NCBI GenBank assembly: GCA_030765045.1
Contig: CM060968.1
Coordinates: 111,131,404-111,195,403 of the forward strand
Reading direction: 5' to 3'
Length of the DNA: 64,000 nt
From: Tenodera sinensis
Lineage: Eukaryota > Arthropoda > Insecta > Mantodea > Mantidae
The stretch's first letter is position 1, and the number at the start of each line of letters is the position of its first letter. The notes under the pieces were generated by a model that did no database searches, was not told where the DNA came from, and saw nothing but the letters and a program-made list of their open reading frames with translations. The translations under genes and the position numbers were made by a program. This document shows, in pieces, positions 11,701-25,379 of the stretch.

Positions 11701-12082
11701 AATATACAATGAAAATGTGTATGTTTTGATGTACATTGCTTTAATGTACAATGAAAATGTGTATGTTTTGATGTACATTTCTTTAATGTACAATGAAAAT
11801 GTGTATGTTTTGATCTACATTTCTTGAATGTACAATGAAAATGTGTATGTTTTGATGTACATTTCTTGAATGTACACTGAAAATGTGTATGTTTTGATGT
11901 ACATTTCTTTAGTGCACAATGAAAATGTGTATGTTTTGATGTACATTTCTTGTATATACAATGAAAATGTGTATCTTTTGATGTACATTTCTTGAATGTA
12001 CAATGAAAATGTTTATGTTTTGATGTACATTTCTTGAATGTACAATGAAAATGTGTATGTTTTGATGTACATTTCTTGAATG
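8735..12082. repeat. Block B2, copy of 2523-5870
   Basis: Second copy of block B1. Correspondence by landmark: CAATCAAAAT at about 4280 and 10492, and CTAGAATGTGCAGTCA at 5207 and 11419. The copies part company at about 5870/12080, where this one goes on with GAGAATGTGTATGTATTGATG. Confidence 0.85.
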
Positions 12083-12539
12083 TACAATGAGAATGTGTAT
12101 GTATTGATGTACATTTCTTGAATGTAATCTGAAAATGTGTATGTTTTGATATACATTTCTTGAATGTACAATGAAAATGTATATGTTTTCATGTACATTT
12201 TTTGAATGTACACTCAAAATGTGTATGTTTTGATGTACAATTCTTGAGTGTACAATGAAAATGTGTGTGTTTTGATGTACATTTCTTTAGTGTACAATGA
12301 AGATGTGTATCTTTTGATGTACATTTCTTGTATATACAATGAAAATGTGTATGTTTTGAAGTACATTTCTTGAATGTAATCTGAAAATGTGTATGTTTTG
12401 ATATACATTTCTTGAATGTACAATGAAAATGTATATGTTTTCATGTACATTTCTTGAATGTACACTGAAAATGTGTATGTTTTGATGTACATTTCTTGTA
12501 TATACAATGAAAATGTATATGTTTTGATGTACATTTCTT

Positions 12540-13780
12540 GTATATACAATGAAAATGTATATGTTTTGATGTACATTTCTTAAATGTACACTGAAAATGT
12601 GTATGTTTTGATGTACATTTCTTGTATATACAATGAAAATGTGTATGTTTTGATGTACATTTCTGGTATATACAATGAAAATGTGTATGTTTTGATGTAC
12701 ATTTCTTGAATGTACACTGAAAATGTGTATGTTTTGATATACATTTCTTGAGTGTACAAGGAAAATGTGTATGTTGTGATGTACATTTCTTGAATGTACA
12801 CTGAAAATGTGTAGGTTTCGATGTACATTTCTTTAATGTACAATGAAAATGTGTATGTTTTGATGTACATTTCTTGTATATACAATGAAAATTTGTATGT
12901 TTTGATGTACATTTCTTGAATGTACACTGAAAATGTGTATGTTTTGATATACATTTCTTGAATGTACACTGAAAATGTGTGTGTTTTGATGTACATTTCT
13001 TGAATGTACAATGAAAATGTGTATGTTTTGATGTACATTCCTTGAATGTACAATGAAAATGTTTATGTTTTGATGTACATTCCTTGAATGTACAATGAAA
13101 ATGTGTATGTTTTGATATACATTTCTTGAATGTACAATGAAAATGTATATGTTTTCATGTACATTTCTTGAATGTACACTGAAAATGTGTATGTTTTGAT
13201 GTACATTTCTTGTATATACAATGAAAATGTATATGTTTTGATGTACATTTCTTGAATGTACACTGAAAATGTGTATGTTTTGATGTATATTTCTTGTATA
13301 TACAATGAAAATGTGTATGTTTTGATGTACATTTCTGGTATATACAATGAAAATGTGTATGTTTTGATGTACATTTTTTGAATGTACAATGAAAATGTGT
13401 ATGTTTTGATGTACATTTGTTGAATGTACAATGAAAATGTGTATGTTTTCATATACATTTCTTGAATGTACAATGAAAAAGTGTATGTTTTGATGTACAT
13501 TTCTTTAGTGTACAATGAAAATGTGTATGTTTTGATGTACATTTCTTGAGTGTACAATGAAAATGTGTATGCTTTGATGTACATTTCTTGAATGTACAAT
13601 GAAAATGTGTATGTTTTGATCTACATTTCTTGAATATACAATGAAAATGTGTATGTTTTGATGTACATTTCTTGAATGTATACTGAAAATGTGTATGTTT
13701 TGATGTACATTTCTTTAGTGCACAATGAAAATGTGTATGTTTTGATGTACATTTCTTGTATATACAATGAAAATGTGTAT
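12540..13780. repeat. Block D1, related to 18000-19200
   Basis: Landmarks in the same order in both blocks: TTCTTAAATGTACACTG, TATGTTGTGATG, GTAGGTTTCGATG, CATTCCTTGAATG with GTTTATG, AATGTAATCTG, TATGTTTTCATG, TTTTTTGAATG, TTGTTGAATG, GAAAAAGTG and GATCTACATTTCTTGAATATAC. The offset drifts from about 5,460 to 5,335 to 5,419 bp, so whole monomers have been gained or lost since the copy was made. Confidence 0.75.
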
Positions 13781-14199
13781 CTTTTTGATGTACATTTCTT
13801 GAATGTACACTGAAAATGTGTATGTTTTGATATACATTTTTTGAATGTACAACGAAAATGTATATGTTTTCATGTACATTTCTTGAATGTATACTGAAAA
13901 TGTGTATGTTTTGATGTACATTTCTTGAATGTACACTGTAAATGTGCATGTTTTGATATACATTTCTTGAATGTACACTGAAAATATGTATGTTTTGAAG
14001 TACATTTCTTGTATATACAATGAAAATGTATAAGTTTTGATGTACATTTCTTGAATGTAATCTGAAAATGTGTATGTTTTGATATACATTTCTTGAATGT
14101 ACAATGAAAATGTATATGTTTTCATGTCCATTTCTTGAATGTACACTGAAAATGTGTATGTTTTGATGTACATTTCTTGTATATACAATGAAAATGTAT

Positions 14200-14944
14200 A
14201 TGTTTTGATGTACATTTCTTGAATGTACACAGAAAATGTGTATGTTTTGATGTACATTTCTTGTATATACAATGATAATGTGTATGTTTTGATGTACATT
14301 TCTGGTATATACAATGAAAATGTGTATGTTGTGATGTACATTTCTTGAATGTACACTGAAAATGTGTATGTTTTGATGTACATTTCTTGAGTGTACAATG
14401 AAAATGTGTATGCTTTGATGTACATTTCTAGAATCTACACTGAAAATGTGTAGGTTTTGATGTACATTTCTTTAATGTACAATGAAAATGTGTATGTTTT
14501 GATGTACATTTCTTGAGTGTACAATGAAAATGTGTATGTTTTGATGTACATTTCTTGAGTGTACAATGAAAATGTGTATGTTTTGATGTACATTTCTTGA
14601 ATGTACAATGAGAATGTGTATGTTTTGATGTACATTTCTTGAATGTACAATGAAAATGTGTATGTTTTGATGTATATTTCTTGAATGTACAATGAAAATG
14701 TGTATGTTTTGTTGTACATTTCTGGAATGTACAATGAAAATGTGTATGTTTTGATATACATTTCTTGAATGTACACTGAAAATGTGTATGTTTTGATGTA
14801 CATTTCTTGAGTGTACAATGAAAATGTGTATGTTTTGATGTACATTTCTTGTATATACAATGAAAATGTGTATGTTTTGATGTATATTTCTAGAATGTAC
14901 AATGAAAATGTGTATGTTTTGATGTACATTTCTTGAATGTACAA
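14200..14944. repeat. Block E, three copies (14.2, 27.5 and 34.8 kb)
   Basis: A 745-bp run containing CACAGAAAATG, CTAGAATCTACACTG, GTAGGTTTTGATG, TTTAATG, GTTGTACATTTCTGGAATG and CTAGAATGTACAATG. It recurs at 27467-28211 (offset 13,267) and 34770-35514 (offset 20,570). The later two share GAGTGGACAATG, GAGTGCACAATG and GATGCATATTTC, which the 14-kb copy lacks, so they are sister copies. Confidence 0.8.
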
Positions 14945-15539
14945 TGAAAATGTGTATGTTTAAGTGTACATTTCTTGAATGTACACTGAAAATGTGTATG
15001 TTTTGATGAACATTTCTTGAGTGTACAATGAAAATGTGTATGTTTTGATGTACATTTCTTGAATGTACAATGAAAATGTGTATGTTTTGATGTACACTTC
15101 TTGAGTGTACAATGAAAATGTGTATGTTTTGATGTACATTTCTTGAATGTACAATGAAAATGTGTATGTTTTGATGTATATTTCTTGAATGTACAATGAA
15201 AATGTGTATGTTTTGATGTAGATTTCTTTAGTGTACAATGAAAATGTGTTTGTTTGGATGTACATTTCTTGAATGTACACTGAAAATGTGTATTTTTTGT
15301 TATACATTTCTTGAATGTACACTGAAAATGTGTATGTTTTGATGTACATTTGTTGAATGTACAATGAAAATGTGTATGTTTTGATATACACTTCTTGAAT
15401 GTACAATGAAAAAGTGTATGTTTTGATGTACATTTCTTGAGTGTACAATGAAAATGTGTATGTTTTGATGTACATTTCTTGAGTGTACAATGAAAATGTG
15501 TATGCTTTGATGTACATTTCTTGAATGTACAATGAAAAT

Positions 15540-17970
15540 GTGTATGTTTTGATCTACATTTCTTGAATGTACAATGAAAATGTGTATGTTTTGATGTACA
15601 TTTCTTGAATGTACACTGAAAATGTGTATGTTTTGATGTACATTTCTTTAGTGCACAATGAAAATGTGTATGTTTTGATGTACATTTCTTGTATATACAA
15701 TGAAAATGTGTATGTTTTGATGTACGTTTCTTGAATGTACACTGAAAATATGTATGTTTTGATATACATTTCTTGAATGTACAATGAAAATGTATATGTT
15801 TTCATGTACATTTCTTGAATGTACACTGAAAATGTGTATGTTTTGATGTACATTTCTTGTATATACAATGAAAATGTATATGTTTTGATGTACATTTCTT
15901 GAATGTACACTGAAAATGAGTATGTTTTGATGTACATTTCTTGTATATACAATGAAAATGTGTATGTTTTGATGTACATTACTTGAATGTAATCTGAAAA
16001 TGTGTATGTTTTGATATACATTTCTTGAATGTACAATGAAAATGTATATGTTTTCATGTACATTTCTTGAATGTACACTGAAAATGTGTATGTTTTGATG
16101 TACATTTCTTGTATACACAATGAAAATGTGTATGTTTTGATGTACATTTCTGGTATATACAATGAAAATGTGTATGTTTTGATGTACATTGCTTGAGTGT
16201 ACAATGAAAATGTGTATGTTTTGATGTACATTTCTTGAATGTACACTGAAAATGTGTAGGTTTTGATGTACATTTCTTGAATGTACAATGAAAATGTGTA
16301 TGTTTTGATATACATTTCTTGAATGTACAATGAAAATGTGTATGTTTTGATGTACATTTCTTGAGTGTACAATGAAAATGTGTATGTTTTGATGTACATT
16401 TCTTGAGTGTACAATCAAAATGTGTATGTTTTGATGTACATTTCTTGAATGTACAATGAGAATGTGTATGTTTTGATGTACATTTCTTGAATGTACACTG
16501 AAAATGTGTATGTTTTGATGTATATTTCTTGAATGTACAATGAAAATGTGAACGTTTTGATGTGCATTTCTTGAATGTACAATGAAAATGTGTATGTTTT
16601 GATGTACATTTCTTTAGTGTACAATGAAAATGTGTTTGCTTTGATGTACATTTCTTGAATGTACACCGAAAATGTGAATTTCTTGATATACATTTCTTGA
16701 ATGTACACTGAAAATGTGTATGTTTTGATGTACATTTCTTGAATATACACTGAAAATGTGTATGTTTTGATGTACAGTTCTTGAATGTACAATGAAAAAG
16801 AGTATGTTTTGATGTACATTTCTTGAGTGTACAATGAAAATGTGTATGTTTTGATGTACATTTCTTGAGTGTACAATGAAAAAGTGTATGTTTTGATGTA
16901 CATTTCTTGAGTGTACAATAAAAATGTGTATGTTTTGATGTACATTTCTTGAGTGTACAATGAAAATGTGTATGCTATGTTGTACATTTCTTGAATGTAC
17001 AATGAAAATGTGTATGTTTTGATCTACATTTCTTGAATGTACAATGAAAATGTGTATGTTTTGATGTACATTTCTTTAGTGTACAATGAAAATGTATTTG
17101 CTTTGATGTACATTTCTTGAATGTACACTGAAAATGTGTATTTTTTTATATACATTTCTTGAATGTACACTCAAAATGTGTATGTTTTGATGTACAGTTC
17201 TTGAATGTACAATGGAAATGTGTATGTTTTGATGTGCATATTTGGTATATGCAATGAAAATGTGTATGTTTTGATGTATATTTCTAGAATGTGCAGTCAA
17301 AATGTGTATGTTTTGATGTACATTTCTTGAATATACAATGAAAATGTGTATGTTTTGATGTACATTTCTACTATATACAATGAAAATGTGTATGTTTTGA
17401 TGTACATTTCTTGAATGTACAATGAAAATGTGTATGTTTTGATGTACATTTCTGGTATATACAATGAAAATGTTTATGTTTTGATGTACTTTTCTTGAAT
17501 GTACAATTAAAATGTGTATGTTTTGATGTACATTTCTGGTATATACAATGAAAATGTGTATGTTTTGATGTACATTTCTTGAATATACAATGAAAATGTG
17601 TAGTTTTTGATGTACATTTCATGAATGTACACTGAAAATGTGTATGTTATGATATATATTTCTTGTATATACAATGAAAATGCTTATGTTTTGATGTACA
17701 TTTCTGGTACATACAATGAAAATGTGCATGTTTTGATGTATATCTTTTGAATGTACACTCAAAATGTGTATGTTTTGATGTACAATTCTTGAGTGTACAA
17801 TGAAAATGTGTGTGTTTTGATGTACATTTCTTGAATGTACAATGAAAATGTGTATGTTTTGATGTACATTCCTTGAATGTACAATGAAAATGTGTATGTT
17901 TTGATGTACATTTCTTTAATGTACAATGAAAATGTGTATGTTTTGATGTACATTTCTTGAATGTACACTC
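15540..17970. repeat. Block F1, related to 24441-27160
   Basis: The landmark series GATCTACATTTC, TGTACGTTTC, AATATGTATG, TATGTTTTCATG, AATGTAATCTG, GTACATTGCTTGAGTG, CAATCAAAAT, ACACCGAAAATGTG, AAAAAGAGTATG, GCTATGTTGTAC, CTAGAATGTGCAGTCA and ACTCAAAGTGTG is common to both. The offset rises from about 8,901 to 9,195 to 9,237, showing that the later block holds extra monomers: about seven between 24.5 and 25.6 kb, then one more by 26.5 kb. Confidence 0.78.
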
Positions 17971-20900
17971 AAAGTGTGTATGTTTTAATGTACATTTCTT
18001 GTATATACAATGAAAATGTATATGTTTTGATGTACATTTCTTAAATGTACACTGAAAATGTGTATCTTTTGATGTACATTTCTTGTATATACAATGAAAA
18101 TGTGTATGTTTTGATGTACATTTCTTGAATGTACACTGAAAATGTGTATGTTTTGATGTACATTTCTTGGGTGTACAATGAAAATGTGTATGTTGTGATG
18201 TACATTTCTTGAATGTACACTGAAAATGTGTAGGTTTCGATGTACATTTCTTTAATGTACAATGAAAATGTGTATGTTTTGATATACATTTCTTGAACGT
18301 ACACTGAAAATGTGTGTGTTTTGATGTACATTTCTTGAATGTACAATGAAAATGTGTATGTTTTGATGTACATTCCTTGAATGTACAATGAAAATGTTTA
18401 TGTTTTGATGTACATTTCTTGAATGTACAATGAAAATGTGTATGTTTTGATGTACATTTCTTGAATGTACAATGAGAATGTGTATGTATTGATGTACATT
18501 TCTTGAATGTAATCTGAAAATGTGTATGTTTTGATATACATTTCTTGAATGTACAATGAAAATGTATATGTTTTCATGTACATTTCTTGAATGTACACTG
18601 AAAATGTGTATGTTTTGATGTACATTTCTTGTATATACAATGAAAATGTATATGTTTTGATGTACATTTCTTGAATGTACACTGAAAATGTGTATGTTTT
18701 GATGTATACTTCTTGTATATACAATGAAAATGTGTATGTTTTGATGTACATTTCTGGTATATACAATGAAAATGTGTATGTTTTGATGTACATTTTTTGA
18801 ATGTACCATGAAAATGTGTATGTTTTGATGTACATTTGTTGAATGTACAATGAAAATGTGTATGTTTTGATATACATTTCTTGAATGTACAATGAAAAAG
18901 TGTATGTTTTGATGTACATTTCTTTAGTGTACAATGAAAATGTGTATGTTTTGATGTACATTTCTTGGGTGTACAATGAAAATGTGTATGCTTTGATGTA
19001 CATTTCTTGAATGTACAATGAAAATGTGTATGTTTTGATCTACATTTCTTGAATATACAATGAAATTGTGTATGTTTTGATGTACATTTCTTGAATGTAC
19101 ACTGAAAATGTGTATGTTTTGATGTACATTTCTTTAGTGCACAATGAAAATGTGTATGTTTTGATGTACATTTCTTGTATATACAATGAAAATGTGTATC
19201 TTTTAATGTACATTTCTTGAATGTACACTGAAAATGTGTATGTTTTGATATACATTTTTTGAATGTACAATGAAAATGTATGTTTTCATGTACATTTCTT
19301 GAATGTATACTGAAAATGTGTATGTTTTGATGTAAATTTCTTGAATGTACAATGAAAATGTGTATGTTTTGATGTACATTTCTTGAATGTACAATGAAAA
19401 TGAGTATGTTTAAATGTACATTTCTTGAATGTACACTGAAAATGTGTATGTTTTGATGAACATTTCTTGAGTGTATAATGAAAATGTGTATGCTTTGATG
19501 TACATTTCTTGAATGTACAATGAAAATGTGTATGTTTTGATGTACATTTCTTGAGTGTACAATGAAAATGTGTATGTTTTGATGTATATTTCTTGAATGT
19601 ACAATGAAAATGTGTATGTTTTGATGTACATTTCTTTAGTGTACAATGAAAATGTGTTTGTTTGGATGTACATTTCTTGAATGTACACTGAAAATGTGTA
19701 TGTTTTGATGTACATTTCTTGTATACACAATGAAAATGTGTATGTTTTGATATACATTTCTTGAATGTACAATGAAAAAGTGTATGTTTTGATGTACATT
19801 TCTTGAGTGTACATAGAAAATGTGTATGCTTTGATGTACATTTCTTGAATGTACAATGAAAATGTGTATGTTTTGATCTACATTTCTTGAATGTACAATG
19901 AAAATGTGTATGTTTTGATGTACATTTCTTGAATGTACACTGAAAATGTGTATGTTTTGATGTACATTTCTTTAGTGCACAATGAAAATGTGTATGTTTT
20001 GATGTACATTTCTTGTATATACAAAGAAAATGTGTATGTTTTGATGTACGTTTCTTGAATGTACACTGAAAATATGTATGTTTTGATATACATTTCTTGA
20101 ATGTACAATGAAAGTGTATATGTTTTCATGTACATTTCTTGAATGTACACTGAAAATGTGTATGTTTTGATGTACATTTCCTGTATATACAATGAAAATG
20201 TATATGTTTTGATGTACATTTCTTGAATGTACATTGAAAATGTGTATGTTTTGATGTACATTTCTTGTATATACAATGAAAATGTGTATGTTTTGATGTA
20301 CATTTCTTGAATGTAATCTGAAAATGTGTATGTTTTGATATACATTTCTTGAATGTACAATGAAAATGTATATGTTTTCATGTACATTTCTTGAATGTAC
20401 ACTGAAAATGTGTATGTTTTGATGTACATTTCTTGTATAGACAATGAAAATGTGTATGTTTTGATGTACATTTCTGGTATATACAATGAAAGTGTGTATG
20501 TTTTGATGTACATTTCTTGAGTGTACAATGAAAATGTGTATGTTTTGATGTACATATCTTAAGTGTACAATCAAAATGTGTATGTTTTGCTGTACATTTC
20601 TTGAATGTACAATGAGAATGTGTATGTTTTGATGTACATTTCTTGAATGTACAATGAAAATGTGTATGTTTTGATGTATATTTCTTGAATGTACAATGAA
20701 AATGTGTATGTTTTGATGTGCATTTCTTGAATGTACAATGAAAATGTGTATGTTTTGATGTACATTTCTTTAGTGTACAATGAAAATGTGTTTGCTTTGA
20801 TGTACATTTCTTGAATGTACACTGAAAATGTGAATTTTTTGATATACATTTCTTGAATGTACACTGAAAATGTGTATGTTTTGATGTACAGTTCTTGAAT

Positions 20901-23520
20901 GTACAATGAAAATGTGTATGTTTTGATGTGCATTTCTGGTATATGCAATGAAAATGTGTATGTTTTGATTTATATTTCTAGAATGTGCAGTCAAAATGTG
21001 TATGTTTTGATGTACATTTCTTGAATGAACAATGAAAATGTGTATGTTTTGATGTACATTTCTGGTATATACAATGAAAATGTGTATGTTTTGATGTACA
21101 TTTCTTGAATATACAATGAAACTGTGTAGTTTTTGATGTACATTTCTCGAATGTACAATGAAAATGTGTATGTTTTGATGTACATTTCTGGTATATACAA
21201 TGAAAATGTGCATGTTTTGATGTATATCTTTTGAATGTACACTCAAAATGTGTATGTTTTGATGTACAATTCTTGAGTGTACAATGAAAATGTGTGTATT
21301 TTGATGTACATTTCTTGAATGTACAATGAAAATGTGTATGTTTTGATGTACATTCCTTGAATGTACAATGAAAATGTGTATGTTTTGATGTACATTTCTT
21401 TAATGTACAATGAAAATGTGTATGTTTTGATGTACATTTCTTGAATGTACAATGAAAGTGTGTATTTTTTGATGTACATTTCTTGAATGTACACTGAAAG
21501 TGTGTAATTTTTAATGTACATTTCTTTAGTGTAAAATGAAGATGTGTATGTTTTGATGTACATTTCTTGTATATACAATGAAAATGTGTATGTTTTGATA
21601 TACATTTCTTGAATGTACAATGAAAATGTATATGTTTTCATGTACATTTCTTGAATGTACACTGAAAATGTGTATCTTTTGATGTACATTTCTTGTATAT
21701 ACAATGAAAATGTATATGTTTTGATGTACATTTCTTGAATGTACACTGAAAATGTGTATGTTTTGATGTACATTTCTTGTATATACAATGAAAATGTGTA
21801 TGTTTTGATGTACATTTCTGGTATATACAATAAAAATTTGTATGTTTTGATGTACAATTCTTGAATGTACACTGAAAATGTTTATGTTTTGAAATACATT
21901 TCTTGAATGTACACTGAAAATGTGTGTGTTTTGATGTACATTTCTTGAATGTACAATGAAAATGTGTATGTTTTGATGTACATTCCTTGAATGTACAATG
22001 AAAATGTTTATGTTTTGATGTACATTTCTTGAATGTACAATGAAAATGTGTATGTTTTGATGTACATTTCTTGAATGTACAATGAGAATGTGTATGTATT
22101 GATTTACATTTCTGGAATGTAATCTGAAAATGTGTATGTTTTGATATACATTTCTTGAATGTACAATGAAAATGTATATGTTTTCATGTACATTTCTTGA
22201 ATGTACACTGAAAATGTGTATGTTTTGATGTACATTTCTTGTATATACAATGAAAATGTATATGTTTTGATGTACATTTCTTGAATGTACACTGAAAATG
22301 TGTATGTTTTGAAGTATATTTCTTGTATATGCAATGAAAATGTGTATGTTTTGATGTACATTTCTGGTATATACAATGAAAATGTGTATGTTTTGATGTA
22401 CATATTTTGAATGTACACTCAAAATGTGTATGTTTTGATGTACATTTTTTGAGTGTACAATGAAAATGTGTATGTTTTGATGTACATTTCTTGAATGTAC
22501 ACTGAAAATGTGTAGGTTTTGATGTACATTTCTTTAATGTACAATGAAAATGTGTATGTTTTGATGTACATTTCTTGTATGTACAATGAAAATTTGTATG
22601 TTTTGATGTACAATTCTTGAATGTACACTGAAAATGTGTATGTTTTGATATACATTTCTTGAATGTACACTGAAAATGTGTGTGTTTTGATGTACATTTC
22701 TTGAATGTACAATGAAAATGTGTATGTTTTGATGTACATTCCTTGAATGTACAATGAAAATGTGTATGTTTTGATGTACATTTCTTGAATGTACAATGAA
22801 AATGTGTATGTTGTGATGTACATTTCTTGAATGTACAATAAAAATGTGTATGTTTTGATATACATTTCTTGAATGTACAATGAAAATGTGTATGTTTTGA
22901 TGTACATTTCTTGAGTGTACAATGAAAATGTGTATGTTTTGATGTACATTTCTTGAGTGTACAATGAAAATGTGTATGTTTTGATGTACATTTCTTGAAT
23001 GTACAATGAGAATGTGTATGTTTAATGTACATTTCTTGAATGTACAATGAAAATGTGTATGTTTTGATGTATATTTCTTGAATGTACAATGAAAATGTGT
23101 ATGTTTTGATGTGCATTTATTGAATGTACAATGAAAATGTGTATGTTTTGATGTACATTTGTTTAGGGTACAATGAAAATGTGTTTGCTTTGATGTACAT
23201 TTCTTGAATGTACACTGAAAATGTGTATTTTTTGATGTACATTTCTTGTATATACAATGAAAATGTGTATGTTTTGATGTACATTTCTTTAGTGTACAAT
23301 GAAAATGTGTTTGCTTTGATGTACATTTCTTGTATGTACAATGAAAATGTGTATGTTTTGATATACATTTCTTGAATGTGCAATGAAAATGTGTATGTTT
23401 TGATGTACATTTCTTGAATGTACACTGAAAATGTGTATTTTTTGATGTACATTTCTTTAGAGTACAATGAAAATGTGTTTGCTTTGATGTACATTTCTTG
23501 AATGTACACTGAAAATGTGT
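17230..23520. repeat. Block G1, repeated at 44170-50480 (offset 26,935 to 27,002)
   Basis: About 6.3 kb, 150 monomers, whose variant order is found again roughly 27 kb downstream. Exact shared rarities include the 2-bp deletion AATGTATGTTTTCATG (near 19275 and 46235), GTACATAGAAAATG, TTTCCTG, CATATCTTAAGTG, GTGTGTATTTTG, CAATAAAAATTTG, GTACATATTTTG / GTACATAGTTTG at the same place, and GAGAATGTGTATGTTTAATG. It ends at about 23520/50480, where one copy goes on with TATGTTTTG and the other with AGTGTGTTTGCTTTC. Confidence 0.82.
23000..23031 (+). repeat. 1-bp deletion marker (GAGAATG ... GTTTAATG)
   Basis: A CAATGAGAATG monomer whose tail has GTTTAATG in place of GTTTTGATG, one base short. Copies lie near 6184, 23021, 29107, 49981, 54474 and 58126. 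Each is followed within two or three monomers by a TGTGCATTTATTG monomer, so all six descend from one event and mark the left end of related blocks. Confidence 0.83.
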
Positions 23521-24760
23521 ATGTTTTGATGTACATTTCTTGAGTGTACAATGAAAATGTGTATGTTTTGATGTACATTTCTTGTATATACAATGAAAAT
23601 GTGTATGTTTTGATGTATATTTCTAGAATGTACAATGAAAATGTGTATGTTTTGATGTACATCTCTTGAATGTACAATGAAAATGTGTATGTTTAAATGT
23701 ACATTTCTTGAATGTACACTGAAAATGTGTATGTTTTTATGAACATTTCTTGGGTGTACAATGAAAATGTGTATGTTTTGATGTACATTTCTTGAATGTA
23801 CAATGAAAATGTGTATGTTTTGATGTACATTTCTTGAGTGTACAATGAAAATGTGTATGTTTTGATGTATATTTCTTGAATGTACAATGAAAATGTGTAT
23901 GTTTTGATGTACATTTCTTTAGTGTACAATGAAAATGTGTTTGTTTGGATGTACATTTCTTGAATGTACACTGAAAATGTGTATTTTTTGTTATACATTT
24001 CTTGAATGTACACTGAAAATGTGTATGTTTTGATGTACATTTCTTGAATGTACAATGAAAATGTGTATGTTTTGATGTATATTTCTTGAATGTACAATGA
24101 AAATGTGTATGTTTTGATGTACACTTCTTTAGTGTACAATGAAAATGTGTTTGTTTGGATGTACATTTCTTGAATGTACACTGAAAATGTGTATTTTTTG
24201 TTATACATTTCTTGAATGTACACTGAAAATGTGTATGTTTTGATGTACATTTGTTGAATGTACAATGAAAATGTGTATGTTTTGATATACATTTCTTGAA
24301 TGTACAATGAAAAAGTGTATGTTTTGATGTACATTTCTTGAGTGTACAATGAAAATGTGTATGTTTTGATGTACATTTCTTGAGTGTACAATGAAAATGT
24401 GTATGCTTTGATGTACATTTCTTGAATGTACAATGAAAATGTGTATGTTTTGATCTACATTTCTTGAATGTACAATGAAAATGTGTATGTTTTGATGTAC
24501 ATTTCTTGAATGTACACTGAAAATGTGTATGTTTTGATGTACATTTCTTTAGTGCACAATGAAAATGTGTATGTTTTGATGTACATTTCTTGTATATACA
24601 ATGAAAATGTGTATGTTTTGATGTACGTTTCTTGAATGTACACTGAAAATATGTATGTTTTGATATACATTTCTTGAATGTACAATGAAAATGTATATGT
24701 TTTCATGTACATTTCTTGAATGTACACTGAAAATGTGTATGTTTTGATGTACATTTCTTG
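23010..24760. repeat. Block H1, repeated at 29100-30845 (offset 6,087)
   Basis: Shared order: GTTTAATG, TGTGCATTTATTG, TTTAGGGTAC, TTTGCTTTG, CTTGTATGTAC, AATGTGCAATG, TTTAGAGTAC, CATCTCTTG, GATGAACATTTCTTGGGTG, then two 210-bp (5-monomer) cassettes of TTTAGTG, TTTGTTTGGATG and TTTTTTGTTATAC. The offset is 145 x 42 minus 3. Copies differ only at scattered bases (GTTTAGGG / CTTTAGGG, CTAGAGTG / CTTGAGTG). Confidence 0.83.
23866..24285. repeat. Five-monomer (210-bp) cassette duplicated in tandem
   Basis: The sequence GATGTATATTTC, TTTAGTG, TTTGTTTGGATG, TTTTTTGTTATAC, ACACTG occurs twice, 210 bp apart (TTTAG landmarks at about 23919 and 24129). The same pair of cassettes recurs near 28450/28660, 30008/30218, 31520/31730, 35755/35965 and 39536/39746. 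The homologous place near 15230 holds one cassette only, so the 210-bp duplication came first and was then copied by the larger events. Confidence 0.78.
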
Positions 24761-25379
24761 TATATACAATGAAAATGTATATGTTTTGATGTACATTTCT
24801 TGAATGTACACTGAAAATGAGTATGTTTTGATGTACATTTCTTTTATATACAATGAAAATGTGTATGTTTTGATGTACATTTCTTGAATGTAATCTGAAA
24901 ATGTGTATGTTTTGATATATTTTTCTTGAATGTACAATGAAAATGTATATGTTTTCATGTACATTTCTTGAATGTACACTGAAAATGTGTATGTTTTGAT
25001 GTACATTTCTTGTATACACAATGAAAATGTGTATGTTTTGATGTAAATTTCTGGTATATACAATGAAAATGTGTATGTTTTGATGTACATTGCTTGAGTG
25101 TACAATGAAAATGTGTATGTTTTGATGTACATTTCTTGAATGTACACTGAAAATGTGTAGGTTTTGATGTACATTTCTTTAATGTACAATGAAAATGTGT
25201 ATGTTTTGATGTACATTTCTTGAATATACAATGCAAATTTGTATGTTTTGATGTACATTTCTTGAATGTACACTGAAAATGTGTATGTTTTGATATGCAT
25301 TTCTTGAATGTACACTGAAAATGTGTGTGCTTTGATGTACATTTCTTGAATGTACAATGAAAATGTGTATGTTTTGATG

